In this document: positions 13,201 through 22,000 of the stretch, piece after piece
Position numbering within the stretch: position 1 is the first letter of the stretch
How the letters are laid out: every line of letters begins with the position of its first letter
Source: Parus major
Lineage: Eukaryota > Chordata > Aves > Passeriformes > Paridae
Length of the DNA: 64,000 bases
Reading direction: 5' to 3'
Assembly (NCBI RefSeq): GCF_001522545.3
Contig: NC_031770.1
Location: 15,850,751-15,914,750 of the forward strand
Made by a program: the position numbers and the translations under genes
Notes under the pieces: generated by a model
Database searches by the model: none
What the model saw: only the letters and a program-made list of their open reading frames with translations
Told to the model about the DNA's origin: nothing

Positions 13201-14153
13201 CCTTGTTTGCAAACACTTGGTCTGCAATTAAAACAAGGAAAGACTTTATAATTGGCTAAGGAAAACACAGTAACCTAAGTAAATAAGTGAAATATCCACA
13301 CCCATCATATCTCTGGCATTGGTTCTTCAGTTCACTTCCCTACCAAGCAGTGCCAAAGTCCAAGGAGCTAACATCCTTTTAACTCTTAGTCTCCTCCATT
13401 TTCCCTCTGCAACCCTATTAATGGTTAATTATGCTCGGGATGAACTTGGATGACGTGTCCCCAACCCCTATAGGAAGTGCTATCTGATCTGGGCCACCTA
13501 CCCCTGCAATAGCCATTTATTTTTATTGCTGTCATCAGGCATCCCCACCCCCAGCTTCAATCCCAATTTCCACAAGTTCAGCGGAGAGCCAGCAGGAAAT
13601 GCCTTAGTCTCACTGTAAAACTGCCTGTGTGCCACAGCTTTGGAGCAGGCTCCTACCACAGAGGCACAGCTGTGACTGCAGCAGTTAAGGACCAGCAGCA
13701 CCCCAGACACTGGCACAGGGCTCTTGTCATACCAAGGGTGTACCCCAGCACAGGAAGGAAACCTGTTCCTTATTAGCTTAATCCTCAATTTAATCCTGTC
13801 TTCTACCCATCACAAGCTCACTTACAGTTGTAGTGGTTTCTAACACTCCTTGGAGGGGTTTTGCACAAAAAGCTTTCAGAATTAAACCCTCTGCACATTT
13901 CTTCATTCACCAAGAGTCTGCTCTGCCATTCTGCATGCACAGGGTGGGACTCACTGTCCTCTCTAGCTTCACACCAGCGACTTTACATATAGCTGAGTGA
14001 TTCTGAACAAACATATGGGACTTTAATCGTATTGTGCATTACATCTCACTGAGTATGTAAGACTGTTGATGTTTTACGTCAGCTGCTAAAAAGGCCAGTT
14101 AAAAAAAAAAAAGTGTTATATAGATGCTTGTTATGGCAAAACCCAGTTGAGGG
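10213..14153. other. Intergenic, proximal upstream of CDC42BPA; no gene seen
   Basis: The + strand looks relatively rich in A and C compared with the intron downstream. Only short chance ORFs are present. A run of 12-13 A lies at about 14101. No CpG enrichment is seen until about 14.4 kb. Confidence 0.5.
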
Positions 14154-14200
14154 TCTGTTGGTTAATTGAACTTAGAAGTTAATCTGTTGGTTATTGAACT
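14154..14200. repeat. Short tandem-like duplication TCTGTTGGTTA(A)TTGAACT
   Basis: TCTGTTGGTTAATTGAACT at 14154-14172 recurs at 14183-14200 with one base deleted, separated by 10 bases. It probably arose by local replication slippage. Confidence 0.75.
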
Positions 14201-14510
14201 GAGGAAGCAGATGCCTGAGCTTTTTCCTTCCCTTGAACTCCACAAGATGCAGGGCTTGGTGGGCTTCGGAATGATAAAGTTCACCTACAGCCAGTGACCT
14301 CTGGGGGCTGTATGGCCTTCCTCCCCTTTCATCTGACTTCTGAGGAAGTCTTTCTGAGGAAGGACGAACTGAAGTTACACGTTGTCTCACAGATGACATT
14401 CCATCTCCCGAGCACCACAGCGCATCCCTGACACCTTTGGCCAGGAGAACTGACACGGTGTGCTGGTGGGCAGCTGCTATGTTCCACCCCACAGGCGGCC
14501 CTGCAAAGAG
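14201..14510. other. Immediate upstream flank of the CpG island
   Basis: Composition rises towards the island. A minus-strand open frame (14172-14492, 106 codons) covers it but has no recognisable domain. Divergent promoter transcription is possible here, with no direct evidence in the sequence. Confidence 0.4.
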
Positions 14511-14633
14511 ATCAGCGCAAAATCCTCTGATGTACTTCTGCTGTTGAGTCTATACCGCCCTAAAATAAAACACGTTGATCAACAAGAGTATCCTCCAGCT
14601 CTCTTAAAGGATATGGGTTTGAAATGCCCGCGA
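14511..14633 (+). repeat. Direct repeat copy 1, at the left edge of the CpG island
   Basis: Matches 17118-17241 in the same orientation. The first 73 bases (14511-14583 against 17118-17190) align without gaps with 61 identities by hand count, and the match continues with one 1-base gap to about 14633. Both copies contain the palindrome GTTGATCAAC. This copy carries five CpGs at sites that are TpG in the other copy. The family is not recognised. Confidence 0.85.
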
Positions 14634-15213
14634 AAGGAGCTTGTTTCCCCGGCGTGTACTCTGGTGGCACGGCGGGCTCCTCAATGAGGGGAGGCACTTC
14701 GCCAGCGGGGACAGAACCGCCAAGAGCCGACGCATTTTCGGTCACGTTTTTCAGGCCCCGAAATGTGAGGGAGCCGGGGTCCCTGCTCGCACCTGGACCT
14801 CGGCAGATCCCCTTGGAAGAGCAGGCAGGCGCTGCTCCTCCTGCCCTCCATAACCAGGCCGGGATTTTTAATCGAAGGCCTTACTGCCGGCGAGGCGGCT
14901 GAGCGGAACCGGGCCGGGCAACGGCGGCAGCTGCTCCCCTCGGCTCGGGCCGAAGCCCGGAGGGATCCTCGGCCGGACGGGCGGGTCCGCCCGGGATAGC
15001 CCAGCCCGGGCGGCCACAGGCTGCGGGGAGCTGCGCTGCGGCCTCCCCGCTCCCGCCCTCTCTCCCTCCCGTATCCCTGGGTCCGCCCGTATCCCTGCAT
15101 TCCCTGCTGCAGCATCCCCTCCTCCCCTCAATCCCATCAGTAGCGGCGGCCCCGGGCTCGGCTCCCCGCGCTGCGGCGGCGCTCGGCGGCGGCTCCCCCC
15201 CGCCGCGGCCGCC

Positions 15214-15258
15214 ATGTTGGGCTGCTGCGCGTTCGGCGGCGGCGGCTGCCGCGTGTGA
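15214..15258 (+). promoter_or_regulatory. Upstream ORF 1 (14 codons) with GCCGCC-ATG context
   Basis: The ATG is preceded by a perfect GCCGCC Kozak string, with T at +4, and reads 14 codons to TGA. The same bases form the YY1-like motif, so the ATG may be a by-product of that site. It matters for translation only if transcription begins upstream of it. Confidence 0.5.
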
Positions 15259-15261
15259 CCG

Positions 15262-15366
15262 CGGGAGGGAAGGAGGGAGGGAGGGAAGGAAAGAGGGAGG
15301 GAGCGGCGGGGGAGAGGAGGGCGCGGAAGCGGAGGGAGGGAGGGAGCGAGCCGGGGAGGGAGGGCG
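15262..15366 (+). repeat. Purine-rich GGGA/GGAGGG tract with G-quadruplex potential
   Basis: About 100 bases nearly free of pyrimidines except for scattered C, with more than ten runs of three or more G on the + strand. The G-runs lie on the sense strand and would be in the mRNA leader if transcription starts upstream. Low-complexity tract inside the CpG island. Confidence 0.85.
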
Positions 15367-15434
15367 CCGCCGCTACCCCTCCCCGCCGCCCCGCGCACGC
15401 ACACACACACACCCCGCACACGCACCGCCCGAGG

Positions 15435-15488
15435 ATGCCCTTTGCCCGGGGGGGCGAAGCCGGGACACCATCGCGCCGCCGGGAGTGA
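15435..15488 (+). promoter_or_regulatory. Upstream ORF 2 (17 codons)
   Basis: Short ORF in the GC-rich leader starting MPFARGGEAG and ending at TGA 15486-15488. The context is GAGGATGC with A at -3, which is moderate. No similarity to a known peptide is recognised. Confidence 0.45.
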
Positions 15489-15493
15489 AGCCA

Positions 15494-15634
15494 CCGCCGC
15501 CGCCGCCGTCGTCGTCGGGGCCTCCCGGCCCGCAGCGTGCGGCCGGAGCGGAGACGCCGGCGCTTTCCCTCCGCCCCAGGACGCGCACCGGGTGGAGGAG
15601 GAGGAGGAGGGCGCCGTCTCCGCAGCAGCAGCAG
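15494..15634 (+). repeat. Triplet-repeat runs in the leader: (CCG)n/(TCG)n, (GGA)n, (CAG)4
   Basis: Three short trinucleotide runs: CCG then TCG at about 15494-15518, GGA at about 15593-15610, and four CAG followed by CCG at about 15623-15640. All are short, with no sign of expansion. Confidence 0.8.
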
Positions 15635-15645
15635 CCGCCGCAGCC

Positions 15646-15660
15646 ATGGGAAGGATTTGA
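15646..15660 (+). promoter_or_regulatory. Upstream ORF 3, minimal (MGRI)
   Basis: The context GCAGCCATGG has G at -3 and G at +4, which is a strong initiation context, and the ORF stops after four codons (TGA 15658-15660). It directly follows the CAG/CCG triplet run. A minimal ORF in strong context is expected to favour reinitiation downstream. Confidence 0.5.
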
Positions 15661-15745
15661 CAGGGCTCGGAACGCTTTTGCCGGTGTGTCGGGGCGCGCG
15701 TCCCGCCCGCCGCCCCTTGGCGCAGCGGAGGAGAAGGGGGCGACA

Positions 15746-15775
15746 ATGAAGACTTTAGTTTTTTTGAATCACTGA
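15746..15775 (+). promoter_or_regulatory. Upstream ORF 4 (9 codons)
   Basis: ATG in context GACAATGA (A at -3), nine codons to TGA at 15773-15775, ending about 20 bases before the candidate donor at 15797. It would be in the leader whether or not the 5'-UTR intron is removed. Confidence 0.5.
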
Positions 15776-15796
15776 AAAGCCTTAAAAGGAGACTCG

Positions 15797-16307
15797 GTAA
15801 GGAGGAGAGGAGGAAGGGAAAGGAAAGGCTGCCCGGGGCAGGACGTGGCTGCGCCCTGAGGAGGGGGGGCTGCGCCCCACCCCGCGGTGGCCGCGGAGGC
15901 GCTGCCGGGGCCGGGGGAGGCGGCGGGGGGCGGCGGGGCTGCGCGGCCCCTCATCCCTCCCTCCCTCCCCGCCGGTGTGCGCCCTCGTTTCTGCTGCCTT
16001 TCGCTTATATAAATACGTAAATACATCTGTTTTTCCCTTCCCATCCGTCCTGGGAAGCGGAACCGGAGGGGCTGTTAGCCCGTGGTGCTGCGGCGGGGCT
16101 CCTCGCAGGATCGCGCTGCATGATCTGCATTGGGAATGAAGGAGAAGACCTTCTTAAATATATAAGTGCGTGTGCCTGTGCACGCACGGTGAAATCGGTG
16201 TCAGGCAGTCTCGGTTGAATTTGAGTTCAATTACTATTGTTAAAGCATCAGGAATGCCCATATATGTTTTTGCACCACTTTTACTAAGCCTGTTAATTTT
16301 TTTTTAG
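15797..16307 (+). other. CDC42BPA: Candidate 5'-UTR intron of CDC42BPA (511 bp)
   Basis: The left end is a GTAAGG donor after CTCG. The right end is TACTAAG (a near-ideal branch-point-like string at about 16282-16288), then a T-rich tract, then TTTAG. The branch adenine lies about 20 nt from the acceptor AG. Splicing would join the GC-rich leader to an exon starting at 16308 that carries the start codon. A second possible acceptor is the AG at 16526-16527 after a long T-run. This is inferred from splice-site appearance only. Confidence 0.55.
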
Positions 16308-16574
16308 GATAACTATTTTCTTCTCTTAAATGTCATGCATACACAGATACCCACACTGTATGTGTGTGTCTGAAACTCCAAGGGTTTAGTTTCAGGCTGG
16401 GAACACCGAGGTGGGCTGGCAATTAAGGACTGCCACAGTTTGACACTTGTTAAAAATACTGTTAACTTCTTTTTAAACAACAAAACCCTCAAAAGTTTTT
16501 TTTTTTGTTGTTGTTTTTCTGACAAAGTAATAATAATCATTAAAAAAGAAACCCCAATGCAAACTGAAACAACC
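16308..16574 (+). other. CDC42BPA: 5' UTR directly upstream of the CDC42BPA start codon
   Basis: This AT-rich sequence follows the candidate acceptor and runs without interruption into the start codon. It contains two overlapping short upstream ORFs (16330-16389 and 16335-16373) in weak start contexts, a T-run with GTT repeats at about 16497-16519, and an in-frame ATG at 16557-16559. If the alternative acceptor at 16527 is used instead, only the last 47 bases are exonic. Confidence 0.6.
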
Positions 16575-16752
16575 ATGTCTGGAGAAGTGCGTTTGAAGCA
16601 GTTGGAGCAGTTTATTTTGGATGGGCCAACACAGACTAATGGGCAATGCTTCAGTGTGGAAACCTTGCTGGATATACTCATCTGCCTTTATGATGAATGT
16701 AATAATTCCCCTCTGAGAAGAGAGAAGAACATCCTCGAGTATCTGGAGTGGG
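16575..16752 (+). CDS. CDC42BPA: CDC42BPA (MRCK-alpha) first coding exon, partial (residues 1-59 plus one base)
   Basis: This exon encodes the N-terminus of MRCK-alpha, a myotonic-dystrophy-family Ser/Thr kinase that acts downstream of Cdc42 on myosin light chain phosphorylation and actin organisation. The protein starts [18 protein letters not shown] and continues through the family signature around residues 29-59 ([16 protein letters not shown], then [15 protein letters not shown]). From memory, human MRCK-alpha differs at only about two positions (R8K, A19T), while the paralogue MRCK-beta is clearly more distant. The stretch is the regulatory segment before the kinase domain; the catalytic motifs lie in later exons outside the window. 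The start at 16575 has A at -3 (AACCATGT). The exon ends TGG G followed by GTAAGT, so the intron is phase 1, which fits the family continuing EWAKPF with an Ala codon split after its G. The reading frame opens upstream at 16440, and an in-frame ATG at 16557 could add six residues but has a weak context. Confidence 0.96.
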
Positions 16753-17117
16753 GTAAGTTTTAATGTGTTTATTTTGTGTACATGTGTCCATGTTCCTGTC
16801 TGCTTTGTATAATGTCTCTGTTATTTATGTGTGAGAGGGGATTGTTTATAACCCAGTGTTTTACTGGGAGGTGTTATCAGTTTCACTGTATTTAAACGTG
16901 ATGGTGCTAAGAAGAAATCTATATTGTTTTTTTTTGTCTCTGAGGTATGCATGTAAAACATGTATCATATTTTTTATTTTTCTTTTTTTGACATGAATCA
17001 GGCTCTTGTATTTTAAGCATATTTGTTTGCCTTCAGGCCCAGCTGTTGAGTTTTGTATCCTAAAGTTTCTGGGAATATGGAATGGTGAGGGTTGAATTCT
17101 TTTATGCCTAGAAAAAT

Positions 17118-17241
17118 ATCAGTGCACAATCCTCTGATTTGCTTCTGCGGTTAAATCTATACTGCTTTAAAATAAAGCATGTTGATCAACAAGAAAAACC
17201 TTCAGCTTTCTGAAATGATAAAGGGTTTGAAACATCTGTGA
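17118..17241 (+). repeat. Direct repeat copy 2, in CDC42BPA intron
   Basis: Second copy of the repeat at 14511-14633, offset by 2607-2608 bases and lying about 370 bases inside the intron after the first coding exon. Nine of the twelve mismatches in the 73-base core are transitions. Its CpG-to-TpG pattern suggests it has been methylated while copy 1 was protected. Confidence 0.85.
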
Positions 17242-18837
17242 TGATGGAGAAGATGACATTATCTTCTTTAATATAAAATAGTTGCTGATTTATGTAGATA
17301 GTTCTTTTCATCAGGAAAATCAAAGTTGAAAAGCAGAATGAAACTCTGTGTGTCCCTGGCAGACTTTTCGTTTTGTGGGAGATAGGGTATTAGTAGATTT
17401 TTTAAAGGAAAGCAGGTGAATGATATTGTGCCAGTTCTTCTTAAGTTGTCACAGAACTGGTTGACTATTTTTTTCTTTTTAAATTCTTTCTTCCTTCTCC
17501 TAAACTCAGATGTAAACCAGAAGATGCAGTCTGACATAAGAACCTTGATGAGAATGTTTACTGTATCTGACCTTCAGACTTCAAAGTCATGCTGCACTTC
17601 TGCTTTTGCATACAGAACCATTTACCACATTTGCTTTGTAATAAATACATCAGCAGGCCTCCTTTATTTAAAAAAGCATATTTTTGAAACTTGTAACTGG
17701 CATTTGATTAATTAGGTGGTTGAGCTCTTCAAAATGAAGTTGCTGAGGAAAGACATTGTTTTGATAACTGATCTAACAACTTGAGGCTGATATGTGTGTG
17801 TTTTATTTTCCTACTCCTCTCTGTAGTCATACTGACATCTAAAGGACATCTGACTCAGTAATTAAGTTTCTTGTAGTGTTCATATTGCACTGCTTTTTGT
17901 TTTCTTATTATCTGGAGGAACAGGCTATAATTAATGCATTCTAGCTAAGGAGGAAATAGTAATTAAAAGTACTTCTGAAGAATCTTCCCTCTAAAACTGT
18001 CACTGGCATACAGAAGCTGTGAAAGATTGGGAAAATATGATGGCTCCAAGGGTATTTTCTATGCAGGAACTTAGTGTAGTCTGCAGTGGATCTAGCCAGC
18101 TGATACCCTCTAAATAATAATAATAACTAAGTTAACCATATCTAGATGATCAGATCAACAGTGTGTTTAGGACCCATTGTATTGGGTGCTGGTGCGTTCA
18201 GTGGTGGTTGTTTGATGGGTAAATGCATCATTTCAAGGCTCTGACAGTACCTGAAGGTTTTTGTAATAAGCTTTCCCGTCTGCTGATGGAAATAATACAC
18301 TGTTTTGGAAAGGCTGGACTGGAATAAGGTTTCTTGCTGGCCTATTTTTCTTGCTATTTTTCCACTCTCATGCTCCAACTGTGCCTTAGCAAGACTCTTA
18401 GGCTTCAAAGACCAGTTGCTCCCGTTTCCAGGGCTGAGTTGCTATGGTCCTCTGTCTGCTCCCTGCTCTGCTCTCCAGGCTTCTGCCCTGGGAGCTTTTT
18501 CAGGAGGGTTTGTGAGGTGACATGGAAGAGCCAGCGGTTGCTAGTGCCTGCTGGTGGAAGTGTCTGTGTTAATGATGTCTTTATCCTGCAAACACTCCCA
18601 GGAGTGTCTCCTCTGAGGGCCAGCCCTCCTAGTGAAACTGGCATTGCTCTTGGGATCAGGGAGTTGGCAAAATCAGGCTCTTAGAGAGGTCGGGTACCCT
18701 GCAGTGCTGTGGTGCAGTGGAGTTGCTGAGGGTACCCTGTGCTTTGATATGGTCATGACCTCTCGTATCTCTCTCCCCAGAAGGAGAAACAAAGCAAGTG
18801 GTTGATTAGAAAGAGATTATATGTGGTTTTAAAGTCA
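17242..18837. other. CDC42BPA: Intron sequence; nothing recognised
   Basis: AT-rich intron DNA up to the MIR-like copy. The stretch at about 18380-18740 is more GC-rich than its surroundings but shows no supportable exon or repeat. Confidence 0.5.
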
Positions 18838-19072
18838 GAGATGTGCTGAGTAGTGGCAGAAGTGGAAGGCTGGCAGCCAGAAATCATGGACTCTGCCCAC
18901 ACCTCTCTAAAGGACTCAGTGTTGAAGTGCTTTCAGCTCAGTTTTTTTCAGCTTCTCTATTTGAACAGCAGGAAAAATAGCACAAATTTTCCACCAGGGA
19001 GTTCTGAAAGCTGCTGCATGTGAAGCGCTCTTGGTTTTGAATGTACCATATAAAATAGTGTGTATTAATTTA
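18838..19072 (+). repeat. MIR/CORE-SINE-like fossil, plus orientation
   Basis: Follows the MIR-type consensus in order: CTGGCAGCCAGAAATCATGG, ACTCTGCCCACACCTCTCTA, a CTCAGTTTTTTTCAGCTTCT block, an AATAGCAC motif, then CATGTGAAGCGCTCTTGG and an ACCATATAAAATAGTGTGTA tail. Near full length but strongly diverged. Confidence 0.7.
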
Positions 19073-22000
19073 TTTTTCCCATCAGTGGAATAAAACTTCG
19101 GGCCTGGTATATCTGCTGGTGGATGTCAGTTGGTTGCTGGCATTTTGTAGGTTTCTGCCAAACATCCACAGATTTTCTTGACTGCAACAAAGAGTGCAAC
19201 TGAATGTAGTGAACTGGTCAGGGAACTGGTATGTTTGTGTGTTTACAAAATGTAGAGTACAAATTTACTCCTGAGAACTGATTATCATCTTAAACTGCCT
19301 TTTTAAAAAATAAGTTATTCTTTCTAGAAGTAAATGAGATTTATTTATATAGTCTGTTAATTTTAAGAAAAGGCTAATAAACAGCTGTCCAGTGATCACT
19401 GACTCCGGTTGAGCAGCAAATAATTTTTTCTTGCTTTTCAGCAGTGTAGTTTTGAGGTGTTACTGTTCGGTTTTGTGGAGGGTTTGAGCTGAGCTTGCAT
19501 TTGTGGATGTGTATTTTTATACAGACTGTTCTGGGTCTGAGATGTTATCTGCTGTATTTCATGTAAGATTGAGCCACAATATGATTTTTTTGGGGGAAAG
19601 GTTTAGGAGGTATTCTGCCATGGAAAAGCTAATGTCTTAATGACAGCCATGTGACTGCTGCTATATTTAGGGGAGCTAAGAAGCTTCATGTTCTAGTACT
19701 TAGATCTTTTTGGACTACTTTATGAACTTGTAATCTAGAACTTATTTTAAAAATGAATCAGGGTAAAAGAATTGAGATCTGAACTAATTGTTTTGGTTTG
19801 ATACTGCAAGTTTAACTCAGCAAGTGGAGGAAGTTAGGTCTCTAGAATGTGAAGTTGAGTTTTAAATTTTTGTAGGATTTCAGTCTTTTGGTGCTTGAAA
19901 TGACGTTAGACTGGTTAGAACTGTCAGGGTAATTATTTTGTGGTTTAGGAGCTGCTTTGCCTCTAAAATCCTATCTTTGACTTTAAGTGAAAACGTAATT
20001 GCATTCCTTATTCTTATACAGTATTAGTTATGTGACTTGTTAATAAGATGATTTGATTTTGTTGTTCATATTACATAGGTATCTTATATGCTAACACAGC
20101 CATGGAAACAGCCGTTGTGTTTGTGTTCTGAGGGTTAAATCAGGGCACATTTTGAGATAACAGGAAGAAACTGGAACATTTAGATTTGGCTTGTTCTATG
20201 TATTCAATGCTAGTTTTAATTTTTATCTCCATTGATAGTTGTATTTATGATTTAGAGAAGGGCTTGTCTAATTATAGCAACTGGAGCTTACCAGAAAAAG
20301 CTGTTGAGAATTCCAAGCACTTTACTTTTTCTTTTCTACTTGTGTGTGAGTTGGCACACTGACACAAGAGTGTAAGGGAGGTAATGAAGGCTGCTAAGGT
20401 GAACTTGAAAGAGAGCTACAGTAATAAAAAGAAGCTTTTGGAAATGTTTTGGTTCTGGGAAAACTTTATTTCTAATGGCTCCAGTTTGAATTGCTTTTAA
20501 CAAGAAACTAGAACAATATTATTTAGGATGTACTGAAAGAATGGTAGAATAAACCTCAAAATGTGTGGTGATGAAAGTGAGGGAAGATGGAGGGCACCAC
20601 CAATACTGTGGTGAGGTCAGTGACTTGATTAAATCTGTGCTCTCATTGGAAAAATGTAAACTGGCCTTAACTAAAATTTTTGTTTGGTTGGTTTTGTTCA
20701 GGTTGTTGTTGTTGTTGTTGTTTGGTTTTTGTTTCTTATTTTTTCCTACCAAAGAAAGCTTTGGAGATGGATTAAATTGTTCTCATTTCATCTCTAGTAG
20801 AACAGAAAGGCATGGTGTTTATTCAGTGCTGATATGGTCATACACTAGACTGTCATCATTGGTCTCATACTTCTGTTACTCAGTTGTGCAGCATCTGTTC
20901 TGGATATTGAAAATGGTTCTGTCACCATACAACCAATTTTTCAAGACTGAGTTGGGGGGAGATTGTCTGTATTATCCTTCTGGTGATTTCTCTCATGGTT
21001 TTTCTTCAGAAAAAATGGCAAGCCCCTTTTTGAGCTAGGTTTGTTTTTGCATATTAGTTACAGAAGAAAATTAAATCCTGTCTCGAGGTTTCTGCATCTC
21101 CTCTTTGTCACTTATCTCTGTATAGCTCCTGAACAAAGTCACAGTCATTTTCAGCTGTGAGTTGCTTATATTTTGTTTTTAAAACAGACTGTTAAAAAAT
21201 AATCATTCATTTAGGTTCTATTCTTAGCAGACAGTAAAAGACTTAACAATTGACTTTTTCAAGTTTTGTTGTTTCAGTTTTTTTAAAAAGTTTTTAAAGT
21301 AGACTTTGGTGCTCAGTACTTTCCAACCTTAGTGCTGTCTAACCCATTAGAAATACTTTTTTTTTTTTTCTCCTAATTACATTCTAAAAGATACCAACTT
21401 TTTATTCTAGTCGTACAAATGGGAATACCTCTTGGTCTGACATAAGCAAAACCATTTACTCAATTCTTTCTGGGAAAGAGCGAGCATCTTGCTTGTCAAG
21501 GCCACTTAATGTGCATAGGCATATTCCTGATTTTAAATGTGAGCTGTTTCATTCCTTGCAGCTGAGCCATATGAACTGATGGGGTTCCATCAATGTAGAA
21601 GACATTGTGGCATTCTTGATGCATAAATTTCTGACATTGTGTACAATAACACTTTACTGCTTATTTTATGTAATCTGTTGTTTCTGTTACACAGCTGCAG
21701 CCAAAATTAAATGCTTTTTATTGATTAGGGTGAAAGAAGAAGGTTCTTCGGTGCTCTCAATTAGAAACAACCTTCATATCTCTATGTTTCAGAATATTGT
21801 GTAAACATATTTTTTACAAATTCAGTTCTACACCAAATTACTTGAAAAAGAAGGAAGCAGTATTTGCAGGAAAATATGCAGAAGAATGGTTGCCCATACA
21901 GGCTTTAGTGTTGGGTAGCTCTGTGTTTAAGGTCTATACCTTTTAAATTGTGACTTTTTTTTCCCCCACATGTATTTCAGTTTTGATTCTTTCACAGTAA

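Larger units (their letters stand above)
15150..15796 (+). other. CDC42BPA: Probable non-coding first exon (5' UTR) of CDC42BPA; 5' boundary unknown
   Basis: This GC-rich block lies between the presumed start-site region and a consensus donor at 15797 (CTCG then GTAAGG). It contains a purine-rich G-run tract, short CCG and CAG triplet runs and several upstream ORFs. The left boundary is a guess based on the YY1-like motif and island position. If the donor at 15797 is not used, the exon simply runs on to 16752. Confidence 0.5.
14640..16110 (+). promoter_or_regulatory. CDC42BPA: CpG-island promoter and GC-rich 5' leader of CDC42BPA
   Basis: Composition changes abruptly from AT-rich flanks to very GC-rich, CpG-dense DNA, peaking at about 14880-15960. 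No TATA box is apparent. Sp1-type GGGCGGG occurs at 14979-14985. An NRF1-like site at 15392-15403 matches YGCGCAYGCGCR at 11 of 12 positions. A YY1-like CCATGTT core lies in GCCGCCATGTTGG at 15208-15220. Such elements are typical of dispersed-start, housekeeping-type promoters. The exact start sites cannot be read from sequence. A leader beginning near 15.0-15.2 kb would fit the YY1 position, since YY1 sites often sit just downstream of start sites. Confidence 0.9.

Noticed and set aside
14172..14492. 106-codon minus-strand frame beside the promoter, a possible divergent gene
   Set aside because: No recognisable protein family, no splice or poly-A context, and it spans the slippage-type duplication at its end. 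At most a divergent non-coding transcript.
14868..15746. 292-codon minus-strand open frame across the CpG island
   Set aside because: The translation is Pro/Ala/Arg/Gly-rich low complexity expected from stop-poor GC-rich DNA. No domain is recognisable, and it lies antisense to the promoter and leader.
20565..21038. 157-codon plus-strand open frame in the intron
   Set aside because: The hydrophobic stretch comes from the GTT/T-rich run. It has no family similarity, and a chance ORF of this length is expected in 64 kb of both strands.
21440..21490. AAACCATTTACTC-like string resembling the start of the next MRCK-alpha exon
   Set aside because: No proper AG acceptor with CT immediately after, and the reading frame does not continue into the expected kinase sequence. 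Coincidental.
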